Assembly (NCBI GenBank): GCA_000727475.1
Contig: KL647303.1
Location: 2,073,843 to 2,137,842 of the forward strand
Length of the DNA: 64,000 nucleotides
Source: Sarcocystis neurona
Lineage: Eukaryota > Apicomplexa > Conoidasida > Eucoccidiorida > Sarcocystidae
Reading direction: 5' to 3'
Both the position numbers and the translations under genes were made by a program. The notes under the pieces were generated by a model, which saw only the letters and a list, made by a program, of their open reading frames with translations, had not been told where the DNA came from and ran no database searches. Below, one piece after another: positions 1 through 11,900 of this stretch; within the stretch, counting starts at the first letter, position 1; each line of letters begins with the position of its first letter.

Positions 1-3000
1 TACATGTATGCGTATATACAAGCTTGCAAAATATACGTCAGGTATAGATACGTCTACAGGTCTACATACATATATGCGTATGTACCAAGTTATAAAATGT
101 AAGTACATATATGCATAGATACGCCTATGTCCGTGCGTCGGTCAACAGTGTGTGAGTGTGCGCAGGTGTGCACATACACATTCGAATAATTAATACGATT
201 CCATAGGTATTTGTTTCTATGCTTACAAATACACATGAGTTAGGGCACACCCGTAAGGATGAATATATTCCCGTGTATGGGGGCTCGAGGTACACAGGAA
301 GGGGCAGGTACATGTACATACATGTGTGCGACGCGAATATTATGTATGCTCTCACATCTGTACATACACAAACCCACTTCGTACCCAAACCGCCAGAACG
401 ACCAATAGTAATGAAGAGGCAGAGGTGTAGTGAACTCGAGATCGTTCTACGAGCAGATTGATAGGCATATACACTTTGCACAAGATTGTGCGCAGCGCGT
501 CGACTTCTTCGATATAGACGCGACCTCTGCGTTTAATGGAAACGCTGTCCATAAAGTCACGCCGCTACACTCACACACGTTTTCCATAGGCATATACCTG
601 CTCTTCTGCATACAAAATAATAAGTGCTTTGATATTTCCGACACAGGATGAGAGATCACTGTCTTCACCTAGAAACAAGATGCTCGTTAGAGTTCGCTAC
701 AAATCCCTTCTCCATCTATGTACAGAAGTAGTAGCTCTGTGCGCAAGTGAAAATCTGCGTAGTTTACGGACATATCCGTAAACTGCGTGCGTATGATTGG
801 GGACCTATATACTCTGTAGCGCCCCTCTTCCTGTCTCTGCACGGGGAGTAACATTGTCTGCGGACGATGCTACTCTCACATTTTTAAGCTTCTGTTTTTC
901 CTGTTGGCTTCGAACAAAAGCAACCTCAGAACTCTGCCAGAAACGGCGCCCTCTACGTCACACTCGGTACACAACATACGTGTGCCATTCCGACTCTGTT
1001 ACCTGTTTCTCTGGACCTGTATGTGCACGTGTACGTTCGTTTGGACAGGGAGGAAAAGCTACAGAGCGTTTCCACCTAGTGCACGCGGTGGAGGTTGTCA
1101 TCTACCTTGTTGTCCACGCCGCATCTCTACAGCTTTCGGTGTTCAGACATATACCCATTTTCGGTGAACCACCACCTGTCTCAAGACGTTCTTAACCGAG
1201 CGCACGTATTACAGCTTTCGGTTAACTATTGTCGTTCCTAACTGCGTCTTACCAAACGACAGGAGAGTAGTGAGCAGGCCATACTTACACAAGAAAGCAA
1301 ACTACTTCTCTAGACGCACACCTCCTTCTCACGTGTACAGTGTGCGTAGTCAATAGTGTGCGTTCTGTTCTGTCACCTTCTTCATCTACTCGGCGTTCTC
1401 CACATACTTATGTGTACCCACCTGCTTGTAGACATCGCACAACCGTATGCACATTCGTGTTCACAGAGAGAGACTGTGTCGGCTTGACAGGTTGCCTCTC
1501 CCTGTGACATGTGGCCCAGTAAGAATTGAAGAGAAGTACGCAGCTTGCAGACGGTAAAAAGGTTACGACATGCTTAACGCGCGAGTACTCTGTTTGTTTT
1601 TTACCCAAGCTTCCGTGTGTGTATGCGTATCTTTGTGTGGAATTTTACGTACAGAAACATGCACAGGTTTACCCTAAGGCGTGAAGGTGCGCCGCAGTGA
1701 GGCATGGTCCCCAAAGTGTCGAGGCAGAATCCGTTGTGCACTTCTTCCCACTTTTCGCAGGGATGAGGAAGATGTACGTAGAAACGTAATCAACACAGGA
1801 GTTCTTCCTGCACAAACAGAATGCCAAGGCGCGCATAAAGGCCCCCTTGTCTTGTTATCGCTTTTGCCTAAGCTGTAGAATCACACGCCATGTTCGCCAC
1901 CGAAGACAGAGAGCTTAGTTTCTTTGCCTCTACCTGCATGCGTGAACAGCCCATGAGCAGTTTCCGAAAGCGGAGAAATTTCCACAGTGCGGTGTATATT
2001 TAGCTCTTCACGCATCGCAAGCTGTGCTGACTGGAGTTGTATCACGTGGACTTCAGCGGACAACGACAACGTAAGACATCCTACGCTTGCAAAAAAGTAC
2101 GTGACGCTTGTTGTGTGTACCTCCACTCCGCAAAAAAGATTCAACCACGTGTGTCCGACAACTAATTGGTGAACCTACACATGCGTAAATTATATATATA
2201 TATGTACGTATACTTTTTCTTTCATGTATACATAGTGTACCTGTGCGTGCGTGTATATATGTACACATATTCTTATATTTACGAAAAACTGCAAAATTTG
2301 GCTTGGGAACTACAGGTAGGGTATGTTAGCTCGGCAAAACAAGACGAAGCAGACGTCTTCAGAGAAGTACGCGTGCGTGTTCTGCGATCAACAGTCCACG
2401 AGGTGGAATTACTCGTTTAAACGCACGAGCGCTGTTTGCATGTAGTATTCTTTTTCAACTGTGATAAATGCAAGTTCAACGTCTTAAATTACGCGTAGCC
2501 GAGCGAATGTTTCCTACTCAACAGCCACGCGTCCAAAGCAGGCAGAGGATTTCTGCGGAAAATTTTGTGCACAGACAGGTGTGGTATTTTTGTTGAGTCA
2601 AAGGATTCCACCCTGTCGACTGCCGTAAGACATACGAGTCACACAATGCAGGGTTCTTGCTTCATATTGCCCTCTCCGTTCCTCTACGTGTGAGGCGATC
2701 AGAACCACCTTTTTCAATCCTCCCTGTATTCACTAACCGCCTTCCTGTGTCTTTATTCTCGCTTCCTTCCCACTTCACCGAGAACTGTCTGCCCTCTGCG
2801 GTAATCTGGCTTTCGTAGGACAAACTTACACATTTACTGTGTTTCACTTCCCTGTGTGTGCGTCACTTCTGCGGCAGTCACTGCAAAATGTTTCGCAGCG
2901 TATTCAATCCCCTGAGGCCATCATGCTACTTCGTGCAACATTGTTTTACACACTCACGTATGCGCATACGTACAGCTGTAGACAAATTTACACACAAACC

Positions 3001-4628
3001 CACACACACGTACGCCTACAGATGTGTAGACGGACACGAGCAAGGCTCTGCTGCTATTACACGTTGCACGTTGCAGAGCGACACTACCGCGTGAGAGCGT
3101 GTGTGTACCACACATTCAAAAAACGAGTCCCTGTATCTCACACAAGTCCGCCCGTCTGTGTCGGTGTAAGCAAACATACACGGGGACGCGCGTCGCAGAA
3201 GATTTCTCCTTTCTCTCCTTTCTTTTCAAAAGCACGTTCCCCTCTTTCGAGACCGGGATGATCCGGCGACTACCACGGCTCGGCAGTAGCATCAGAGGCG
3301 CCATCGGCGCCGGTAAAAACAGACGACTAAGGGATCACTGCAGACGTATGGTTGAGGGACTGCTGCAGGAAGCTTATTTGAGCCCCCGGACAGTCACCCC
3401 GTGGGTGGGCTGTGCCGCTGAATTCAGACTGACTCCCACATACATGTAAACCTACAGGGAATGCCGCACTGATGTGGAGATCGGCCGAACAGCATGCACA
3501 CACCTGTGTGCGTACGGGGTACATTTGAGAAAGGAAGTATGTGACTTCTCGGGACGAAGTCATTTAGATGTGTCCCTGTGAGGACGGCCTGCTCGGCAGC
3601 ACCCAGCGAAAGCTGCACAGCTTCCTCGTGAAAACAACCGACAACATAGAAGATGATTATGCCGTGTGCTTTTCGGGGGATTTACGTACAAATATGCATA
3701 CATCCATGTACACACGACGCCTGCATACAGACGGATAGTATGCACGTGCACGTGTACATATATTACGTGTGTACAAAGCAGAATAACGTCTTCCCTGCGA
3801 GCATCTCGTGTGTCAGCAGTCAACTGCCGCAAATTTTTTACTCGGCCTTGTTTGTCGTCGTACTTCGACAAACACCTGAATCTGTGATGTCAAGAGGTTT
3901 AATTGAATCTGCTCCGCAGGTGTGTCAAAACACACACAGACGTCCTAACACATGGACGCGGTGTTTGTCGCCGCCTGCCAACTGATAAGAGTATACGTAC
4001 AAACATATCCATATAGATTCACATATATTACTCCGAATGCTTTTGGCCGGAAACCATACAGACGGACGCATACACACACATACACGTAAGCTGCACCACC
4101 TACGTTGCACTCCATACACAGACGCACCCACAAGCTTGTGCGTATCTCTGTGTCCGTTGTGCCTCGCCAGCACCTGTACGATCCCGCGGGCATCTGCCGG
4201 TGTCTGTCTGTCTGTCTCTCTGTCTCTGTTTGTCTGTCTTTCTCTCTCCATTTCCACGCAGCCAAGCGGGGCCAGCCAACCTTTCACGCAGACAGGCATC
4301 TGTGCGCCTCTGTAGCCACACACACGTGCCCTTCGGTCTGCAGTGGGCGGGTATGCTGGATACACACAGGAGTGTGAGCACGTCTCAGTGTTTCCACGTA
4401 AAGGCCTCACCTTCTGCATAGTTTTAAGGTGGACACGTACGTATTTAGAAAACGACTTCGTGTATTACTACGGATATTTACATTTGTGTACATGCATGCG
4501 TCCGTCTCGGCGCCTTGTCGTACCACGGCAAACCTTTCCCTACAGACAGAGAGAGACACCGAAGTAACACACACGCGTGGATGTCGTGAAGAAGGCTTGC
4601 TGAAGCGAACCGTTAGACAAGTGGGTGA
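1..4628. other. Gene-free flank with microsatellite-like sequence
   Basis: No open frame here looks like a conserved protein. The sequence is moderately AT-rich with many TACATA/TGTGTG-type runs, and has a short TCTGTCTG tract near 4200-4250. It lies downstream of the minus-strand LRR gene that ends at 4629, so part of 4,000-4,628 may be that gene's 3' untranslated region. No polyadenylation signal could be assigned with confidence. Confidence 0.5.
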
Positions 4629-7550
4629 CTACAAAATTGTCCAGACCGCGTAGGCGTGGTCATGCTGCTTCCAGCCTCTAAGTAGCGTCACTGCCTCGCA
4701 GCAGGCCGGCGCTGCAGCGGTGGAAGGTGCAGGGAGAGCAGCGATGCACTTCTTCATCAGCGCCCAATCCTCCCGCCCAATTCCTCGCTGACTACTCGCC
4801 TCCTCATCTACAAGTGTAGCGCGAATTCTGTCGTGTGCTGCCTTGCTGCTGCAGCTCGCTTCTGCCGTAGTGTAAACTTCTGCGTGCAGCGTTTCTTCCT
4901 GTTCCGCCTCCTCCTCCCCCTCCCTCGCATCGCGTACTTCTCTCTCTTTTGCACAACGCGGTGCACTGTGCCCTGGCCGAGCCAAAGCTGTTCTCTTCTC
5001 TGTGGCGCCTGCGTCTCTCTCTGCGAAGACGGCCGTCTCGTCTCCTCCGCTCACTCGTCCTGCTGCAGCGAGGCCCCGGGGCGGGCGGAAAGGCAGCCGC
5101 CCACAACCAAGGAGCGGCTGCGTATTTCCGCTACTAAGACATACAAGAAGTTTGTAGCGCGGCAAGTGCGGACCGGTCGCAGACCCTTCGCTTTCGGCGA
5201 CACTCTCGCATGCACGTGACAAGGTCCTCTCTGCATCGCCTCTTGCTGCTGCGGCGTCTGCGTCTGCTGCTGCTGCGGCGTCTGCTGCTGGTGCAGCTCC
5301 TGAAGCCTCACCCGCTGTTGCTGCTGCTCGCCACGTACTTTCTAAACTGCTCAGCTGTGTCCGCAGTCGTCGGCCCTCCAGCAGCAGCTGCCAATCTTCA
5401 GCAGCACGGTTGACAACACTTCCAGAGCCAGACAGACCTGCTTCACGATACCACCCTTGCGCAACGCGTGCACCACCGAGACGCCTGCTGCGCGCAGTTG
5501 GACGACTCGTGCATGCGGATAACGAGTCGCTGCTACGGGCACGTGAAGCTCTGCGTCCTGTCCGAAGACTAGATATGCTGCGTGCAGTTGAAGAAGCACT
5601 CCTACATTCCGTCGAGGAGTCGCAGCAGCCACACGGAGTCCCCCCGCTGCAACTGGCGCGCAAACATGAAGACTTGCTGCTTAACGTACTCGAAGAGTCG
5701 CTGCACGCGTATGAAGAGCACGCGCACGAGACACTGGGGATTCGTGCACATGAACTCGAAGTTCCACCGCATGCGCGCCGCCTTGAAAAACGGCGGCCTG
5801 CAATCGGACCGCTGCTGCTGCTGCTGGTCACTAGAGACGACGTGGTATAGGCGCGTGAAGCGCTGCACGCTCTTGAAGCTCCGCTGCAAATGCTCGCAGA
5901 ACGCCGGCGTAGATCCGAATAGTGCCTGCATGCGGTGGAAGAACTGCTGCATGCGCTGGAAGAAGTGCTGCATGCGCTGGAAGAAGTGCTGCATGCGCTG
6001 GCAGATCTGCTGTCTGCACCGGAGGAACTGTTGCATGCATCTGCGCAGCACTGGTACAACACCGAGGGGGAACTGCGCGCTGCTGCAGCAGCGTCTCCTC
6101 TGCACGCACAAATTTCGTTAGAGGCCCAAGAGGACGGCGAGCTGCTCTCAGCAGCAGCCGCTGATCGACCTTCGCAGCGTGTGTGGGGTGAGAGATGTTC
6201 CCGTGCATCTTCACCCGCCTCCGCCGCCGCAGCGGACGGCGAGGCGCGGCTGCTGCTGCTCTTCTCTCTTTGAGTTGTTTGCGGCAGAAGGACGCTGTTC
6301 GACGCATGCGGAGCGAGGGCAGCAGCATTCCCACTGACGTCGCGCGGCGCAGCAGCCGCGGTCCCAGCTGCAGCAGCAACGCATACAGGGGCACTTTCGA
6401 CTGAAGCAGCGGACGCCTTGGTCCACGCAAAAGAGGAAGGCATGCTGCTGCCTGTACCACGCGAGAGCGCGTCAGTACCTGGAAGAGGTGAAGGAGACAA
6501 AGGACTGCATGCGGTCGAACGCGGCAGAGAGCTGCATGCAGTCACCGAAGACACAGGGTTGCACAGACGAGCAGCAGAGGAGAGAGAGTCGCATGCGGAG
6601 TCAGCGGAGAGGCGGCTGCATGCAGCAGGAGTTGATCGAGTGGCACTTGACGTGGGCATCCGGATGCCGCCGGACAAACGCGCGCGCAGAGCAGCGGGAG
6701 AGGCAGCAGTCGCCTGCCGCGAAGTGTCTTCCGCTCCTGCGAGAGGATCAGCCACGCACGCATGCGCAGCGACCTCCGCGACGGTGCATGCACGACGCAG
6801 GGCGTGGGGTGGACGCGTGTGGGGTGGTGTGCTATTCGCAATAACAGCAGCAGCTGCCGCCTTCTGATGCAGCGGGGGAGGGGCAGACAGAGAAACACGA
6901 CCAGGGCAGGCGTCTGCAGGAGCCCGGGCGGCACCTGCAATACGACGAGGAAAGCGACGCAGAGCCGCAGCAGCAGTAGGCGAGTGTGAACCTGCTGCGT
7001 CACCTGCAGCAGCGCGAGCCAAGTGCAACGGAAGAGGAAGGGGAGGCCGAGACGGGCGAAAGAGCGGAGCCTCCGAAGGAGCCCGTGTACCTGCTGCTGC
7101 AGCAGCAGCGGGAGTGGGGCAAGGATGACCACCACCACTACCACGAGCAGCAGACGTATCTCCAAAGGCAGGAGCGGGAGTGCACGCCGCCGCATGAAAC
7201 GAAGCGGGTGAAGGAAGTGGGTCAGCGGTGCGGCTGTCTGGTGTGAATGTGAGGTGTACGTACACCAGGAGGAGTCGGGGAGCACGCGCAGCGAGCCCAA
7301 GAAGCACGTCAGGAAGATGCTGCAGCAGCTTCTTTGCGTCGTGGAAGGGCTGCAGCGGACACTTTAAAGTTAGCCGCAGCACTCGGACGTTCGGCAGCAA
7401 CAGCAGCCAGGAAACGTCGTCGTAAAGGGGTAGCGACAGGAAAGCAAGTGTGGGGTGGAAGAACGGAGTCCGCAGCCCAAACGTAGCAGCACCAGCACAC
7501 GACAGATCCAGCAGTCGCAGACTGCAGCAGCAAGATAAGGCTGTCAGCAG
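4629..7550 (-). CDS. LRR protein exon 5 (C-terminal)
   Basis: It follows the acceptor TGCTTTTCTACAG and runs 973 codons to TAG at 4629. The first 110 residues are LRR: SLRLLDLSC, TLAFLSLPLYDD, LPNVRVLRLTLK and an amphipathic segment APRLLLVYVHLTF. The middle is Ser/Ala/Pro-rich and contains the 21-base repeats near 5,930-6,030. The last about 110 residues return to ordered, acidic, helical sequence (EGEEEAEQEETLHAE) and end YAVWTIL. This ordered tail argues that the frame is genuinely used to the stop. Confidence 0.6.
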   Translation of the reverse strand: MLTALSCCCSLRLLDLSCAGAATFGLRTPFFHPTLAFLSLPLYDDVSWLLLLPNVRVLRLTLKCPLQPFHDAKKLLQHLPDVLLGLAARAPRLLLVYVHLTFTPDSRTADPLPSPASFHAAACTPAPAFGDTSAARGSGGGHPCPTPAAAAAAGTRAPSEAPLFRPSRPPLPLPLHLARAAAGDAAGSHSPTAAAALRRFPRRIAGAARAPADACPGRVSLSAPPPLHQKAAAAAVIANSTPPHTRPPHALRRACTVAEVAAHACVADPLAGAEDTSRQATAASPAALRARLSGGIRMPTSSATRSTPAACSRLSADSACDSLSSAARLCNPVSSVTACSSLPRSTACSPLSPSPLPGTDALSRGTGSSMPSSFAWTKASAASVESAPVCVAAAAGTAAAAPRDVSGNAAALAPHASNSVLLPQTTQREKSSSSRASPSAAAAEAGEDAREHLSPHTRCEGRSAAAAESSSPSSWASNEICACRGDAAAAARSSPSVLYQCCADACNSSSGADSRSASACSTSSSACSTSSSACSSSSTACRHYSDLRRRSASICSGASRACSASRAYTTSSLVTSSSSSGPIAGRRFSRRRACGGTSSSCARIPSVSCACSSYACSDSSSTLSSKSSCLRASCSGGTPCGCCDSSTECRSASSTARSISSLRTGRRASRARSSDSLSACTSRPTARSRRLGGARVAQGWYREAGLSGSGSVVNRAAEDWQLLLEGRRLRTQLSSLESTWRAAATAGEASGAAPAADAAAAADADAAAARGDAERTLSRACESVAESEGSATGPHLPRYKLLVCLSSGNTQPLLGCGRLPFRPPRGLAAAGRVSGGDETAVFAERDAGATEKRTALARPGHSAPRCAKEREVRDAREGEEEAEQEETLHAEVYTTAEASCSSKAAHDRIRATLVDEEASSQRGIGREDWALMKKCIAALPAPSTAAAPACCEAVTLLRGWKQHDHAYAVWTIL

Positions 7551-8886
7551 CTGTAGAAAAGCAGCAATAATACACACGCATACATACACACACATATACA
7601 CGTATACAAATACGTATGTATATGTAAACATATATATGTATATGTATACATATACATGTATGTGGGAGGTGAGGGTGAGGCAGAGGCGCACACGAAGGCG
7701 GAGGGCAACAGGATCAGCAGCAGCATATATAAACGTGAAAGTCACGGAGGCCCTGACGTGTAAGTAATCATCTGCAACAGCAACAGCAGCACATACAAGG
7801 GGACGAGAGACACGGATGGGGCGTGTGCGCGCGGCGGCAGCATCAGCAATAGCAGCACACGCGCACAGGCGACCAGAGAGACACGGGCGTGCATGCGGTC
7901 TGCGCCAGAAACAGCCGCAGGAGGCGCGAAACGAGTCTACAGCGCAGCAGGAGCCACACACGTACTACCGCCTTGCGGGACGAAACAAATATACACCCGT
8001 CCTTGTCGCAGTGCCTAGCAGCTGCGGCCGCAGCAGCAACAGCTAGACACACAGGCTTCCTCACCCACACACACGAGCCTGCACGAAGAAGTTACAGAAA
8101 GGCAGTGAGAAGCAGCAGCAGCAGCACCGCACATACATGTACACCAACCCAGGATGGCCGGACAGAGCCAGGCCTTGACACGCAGCAGCAGCAGCAGCAC
8201 GTGGACGTGCACCAGGCTACGTACGCACACAAGCATTTGTAACAGAGGCGCATTCAGCAGCGACAGCAAGACGACGCCAAGCAGCAAGACGACCCGCTGC
8301 AGCAACACGAGAGGCACACGATCAGCAGCACCACCAGGGCACGCCGACGATCAGCAGCAGCAACAGGGCAGGTGGGTGATCAACAGCAGTAACAGGGCAG
8401 GTGGAAGATCAGCAACAGCAGCAGCGCTCGTACACTCAGCAGCAACAGCCGCCGCACGACAGCAGGAACCGCAGTAAAGCGTTAACGTGTCGACACGAGT
8501 ATGTAGTCTTCCTCCGTAGGCAGGAGCAGGACCCATGCAGCAAGCGCAGGCAGTCACATGCCCTCAGAGCGACAGGATGGAGACATCCGAGGACGCAATG
8601 CCGGCAAGCAGCTGCAGATGCTACAGAAAAAATAAACAGAGAGGCACACATGCGAACGCAGAGACCAGCAGAAAGAGATACGTACACGCCTCCTCTAGCA
8701 TTTTAGTATACACATTCGATCAATGACAGTATGCCCCGGAGACATGCGCAGTATATTTGTAACATGTACCACACACGTGTGGAAATCATACCTATATATA
8801 TATATGTACATATATTGATATTTATACATATACGTCTATATACTGCAGGTGTAACCAGGGCTTCACACATACAGAGATTACATTCA

Positions 8887-8929
<43 letters not shown>

Positions 8930-11900
8930 TTGCTACCCTGGCAATGCGAGTCGCTCACATTAGAATACATACATGTATGTGTATATACATGTGTATGGTT
9001 CAGTTACACACAGCTGTACACCACGCCCGTGTATGTACGCAGGGAAATATCTACATATATATGTACGCGTATATATACATACATACACTTACAAGTACAT
9101 AATAAGAGTCGCCATTACACTGCGTCTCTCAAAAAAAAATCACACATGTACATAGATATATGTATATATGTACATATATATATATGGGTCTGTTATTCGT
9201 ACATCTACTCTGCGCGCCTGTAAACGCGTACACAGGGAGATACCTACAGATACACGTACGCATATGTATATGTGCGTATGGACCTGCATGCGGCACCTTT
9301 TTTGAGGCACGAACTCACTATACACATATGTATATAATATACATACAAGGGATGTCCCCAGCACATGCACGCAGACACAAAAAGTAGCGAATCTCTGCCA
9401 TACATATATATATATATGTATATGTATATAGGGCGTTGACGAGCCTATATGAATTCACCCCAAGCATGTGCAGATGACAACGTCTTACTGGCTAACCGCT
9501 CTCCAGACCGTAAGCGGAGTGAAGCATATACGTATATGTAAAGACAGAGACAGAGACACGGAGACAGAGATACGGAGAGCAAAATTATCTTCTATACATT
9601 TATGTATATATATATACATATGTACACAAATACACGCAGGGTCCCCTCCTGGGCGCATGCACACCTATTACGCGCACGCATGTATCACGTATATGCGAAT
9701 CTCTGAAGGCGCGTGAGGAGTGTACGTCGGACCGGCTTCCAGCAGAGGTTGTTGGCGTAGTGAAGTTTTAGTTCGCGCAAGGCGCATGCAGCAGCACCGA
9801 GACGTGCCACCGACCGCAGTTGCTTCTCGTTCTTCGTCTCCTCCCCACACAAGCAGCAGCAGCTCCTCTCATGGCTGGTGCTCGTTTTGCAGCTGCTGCA
9901 TGCCCTGTCGCTGCTGCTGTTGCAGCTCAATGAAGCGGCTGCCCTCCCTTCGCCCTGCTGAGTGCATGTCTCGGTTGCCCAGGTCGCGAACCGGCTCGCC
10001 CATTCCGACGTCCGCGCTATGGCTGCCGCATACTCTCGCTGTAAAGCCCTACATCCTCCTGGACTCGACCCTACTGCCGCCACTAGCACTGCGGCCGCGC
10101 CTCCTCCTCCTGCCGCGGTCGCCGTTGACGCTGTCGCCGCTGCTGCTCCTTCGCCACCTGAGGGGGCATGTATAATGTCCTCGCGCTGCTGCGCGTGCGC
10201 CTCCTCTGCTGTGAATTCTCGAGCCTGCCTGCAGTGCTGTTCCTGTTGCTGCTCAAGCCGTTCTCCCCCCTGCTGCTGCAGCGTTTCGGTCCATTGACTG
10301 CCGTCGGACGTGCGGCGCCTGCCGCTCGCTGCAGCGTACCTTCGTTGATGCTGCTGCGACCCGCTGCTGCTGTTGCTACTGCTGCATGTGTCAACCCCGC
10401 TGGGGCCTGTGCTGCTGCTGTGTGTACCAGTGGCGCTGCTGCTGGTGTCGCGCGCATCGCCGGCTCTGCTGCTGCTGCTGTTCGAAGTCGCAGCGGCAGT
10501 GTCGGGGCGCGCTGCGGAGGGGCTACACTCTGCGGTGTGCCTCGTGGAAAGAACGGAGGAAGACTGCGCACGCCCAGGGCTCGTTGAACGTGGAAATTCA
10601 GCAGCCGGAGCAGAGGATAATGCAGCAGCGCAATCCTGCGTAAGAGCAGCAGGAGCGCGACTTGATGCAGCAGCACCAGGAGGGGGCATGGCGAGAGTGA
10701 AGAACGGTCTGCAGTCGTTTCTGCTGCTGCGGTCGTGTGCCGGCCCCGCAGTAGTGGGAAAGAAAGCAGACGAGTGTCTCTGCTGCTGAATACTCAGACG
10801 CGATGTAAAAGGGACACAGAGACACGGAGCCGCGTCTGCACCCGCCGCGTAAGAGCAGCAGCAGCCATCTGCCGCTGTAGAAAAAAGCTTCCCATGCAGG
10901 CCATTCAGGAAGGATACCAAGTCTGCTGCGGACAGCAGAGGACTCGTGCTAATTTCCAAACGGCGCAGCGCAGGAAGAGAATACTGCGGCAGCACGCACA
11001 CACATCACCCCACACTACCTGCTGCTGTTTACGGCACGCCGCGACCAGCAGTACATTATCGTCAACGTTGGTGTCTCTCCACAGATACGCAGATCCACCG
11101 GAGATTTGAGCAGCACAAGCACCGTACAAAACTCGCTTTTTTTGGTGTGTGCGGAGAAGCAGCTCATAAATATACACATATGTGTATGTACTGTGTACCC
11201 CTCTCCGTATGTTGGCAGACGTACTTGAACAGTACACGCACCGCAGAGAACGCCCCTTTCCTGGTGCGTCCGGAGGACTGAAGTAGTACATAAATACACA
11301 CCTACGTGTATGTGCTGTGTTCGCCTCTCTCTATGTTGGCAGACGTACTTACGCAGTGAACACATCTGCAGGAAGCCCAACATCTCCCCATGTGCGGATG
11401 GATTTTATTATTTCTGGTCAGGTCTTGTCCACACGTCCCTGCTGTTTTAGTCATTCGAACACACCCACTTGCTTTTACTTGTTTATTTGCATACACGCAT
11501 GCGTAGACAGAGAACCCCTTGCGCAGCACAAGAGAAGAAGCACAGGATGGAGACACAGACACTGCTCAACGGAATTTGTCTTTGCAGCGAAGAAATGCTG
11601 GCGCCGCACACACACAGCAGAATTGCTTCTTCTGCCGTGCCGAAAAAGGCATGCGGTCATCACAACAGCTTTTGTCTTTTGCTTACGTGAAAAGATGTGT
11701 ATGAGTCTGTCAGCCTGCCCGTCTCATTACCAGGAGGACGTTTAAGTGTACGTCCATATACGTGTGTATGTGTGTGCACGTATGTATACATGTTATGTGT
11801 AGGTGAATACACATATACATGGAGGGAGACATGTACATGTATAGGCATGTGTGGCCGAGCATATACCTATATACATAGATATACGTGTACGTCTACGTAT

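Noticed and set aside
5932..6030. CRISPR-like array of short repeats
   Set aside because: The repeats are contiguous 21-base coding-type units with no spacers, and the DNA is eukaryotic.
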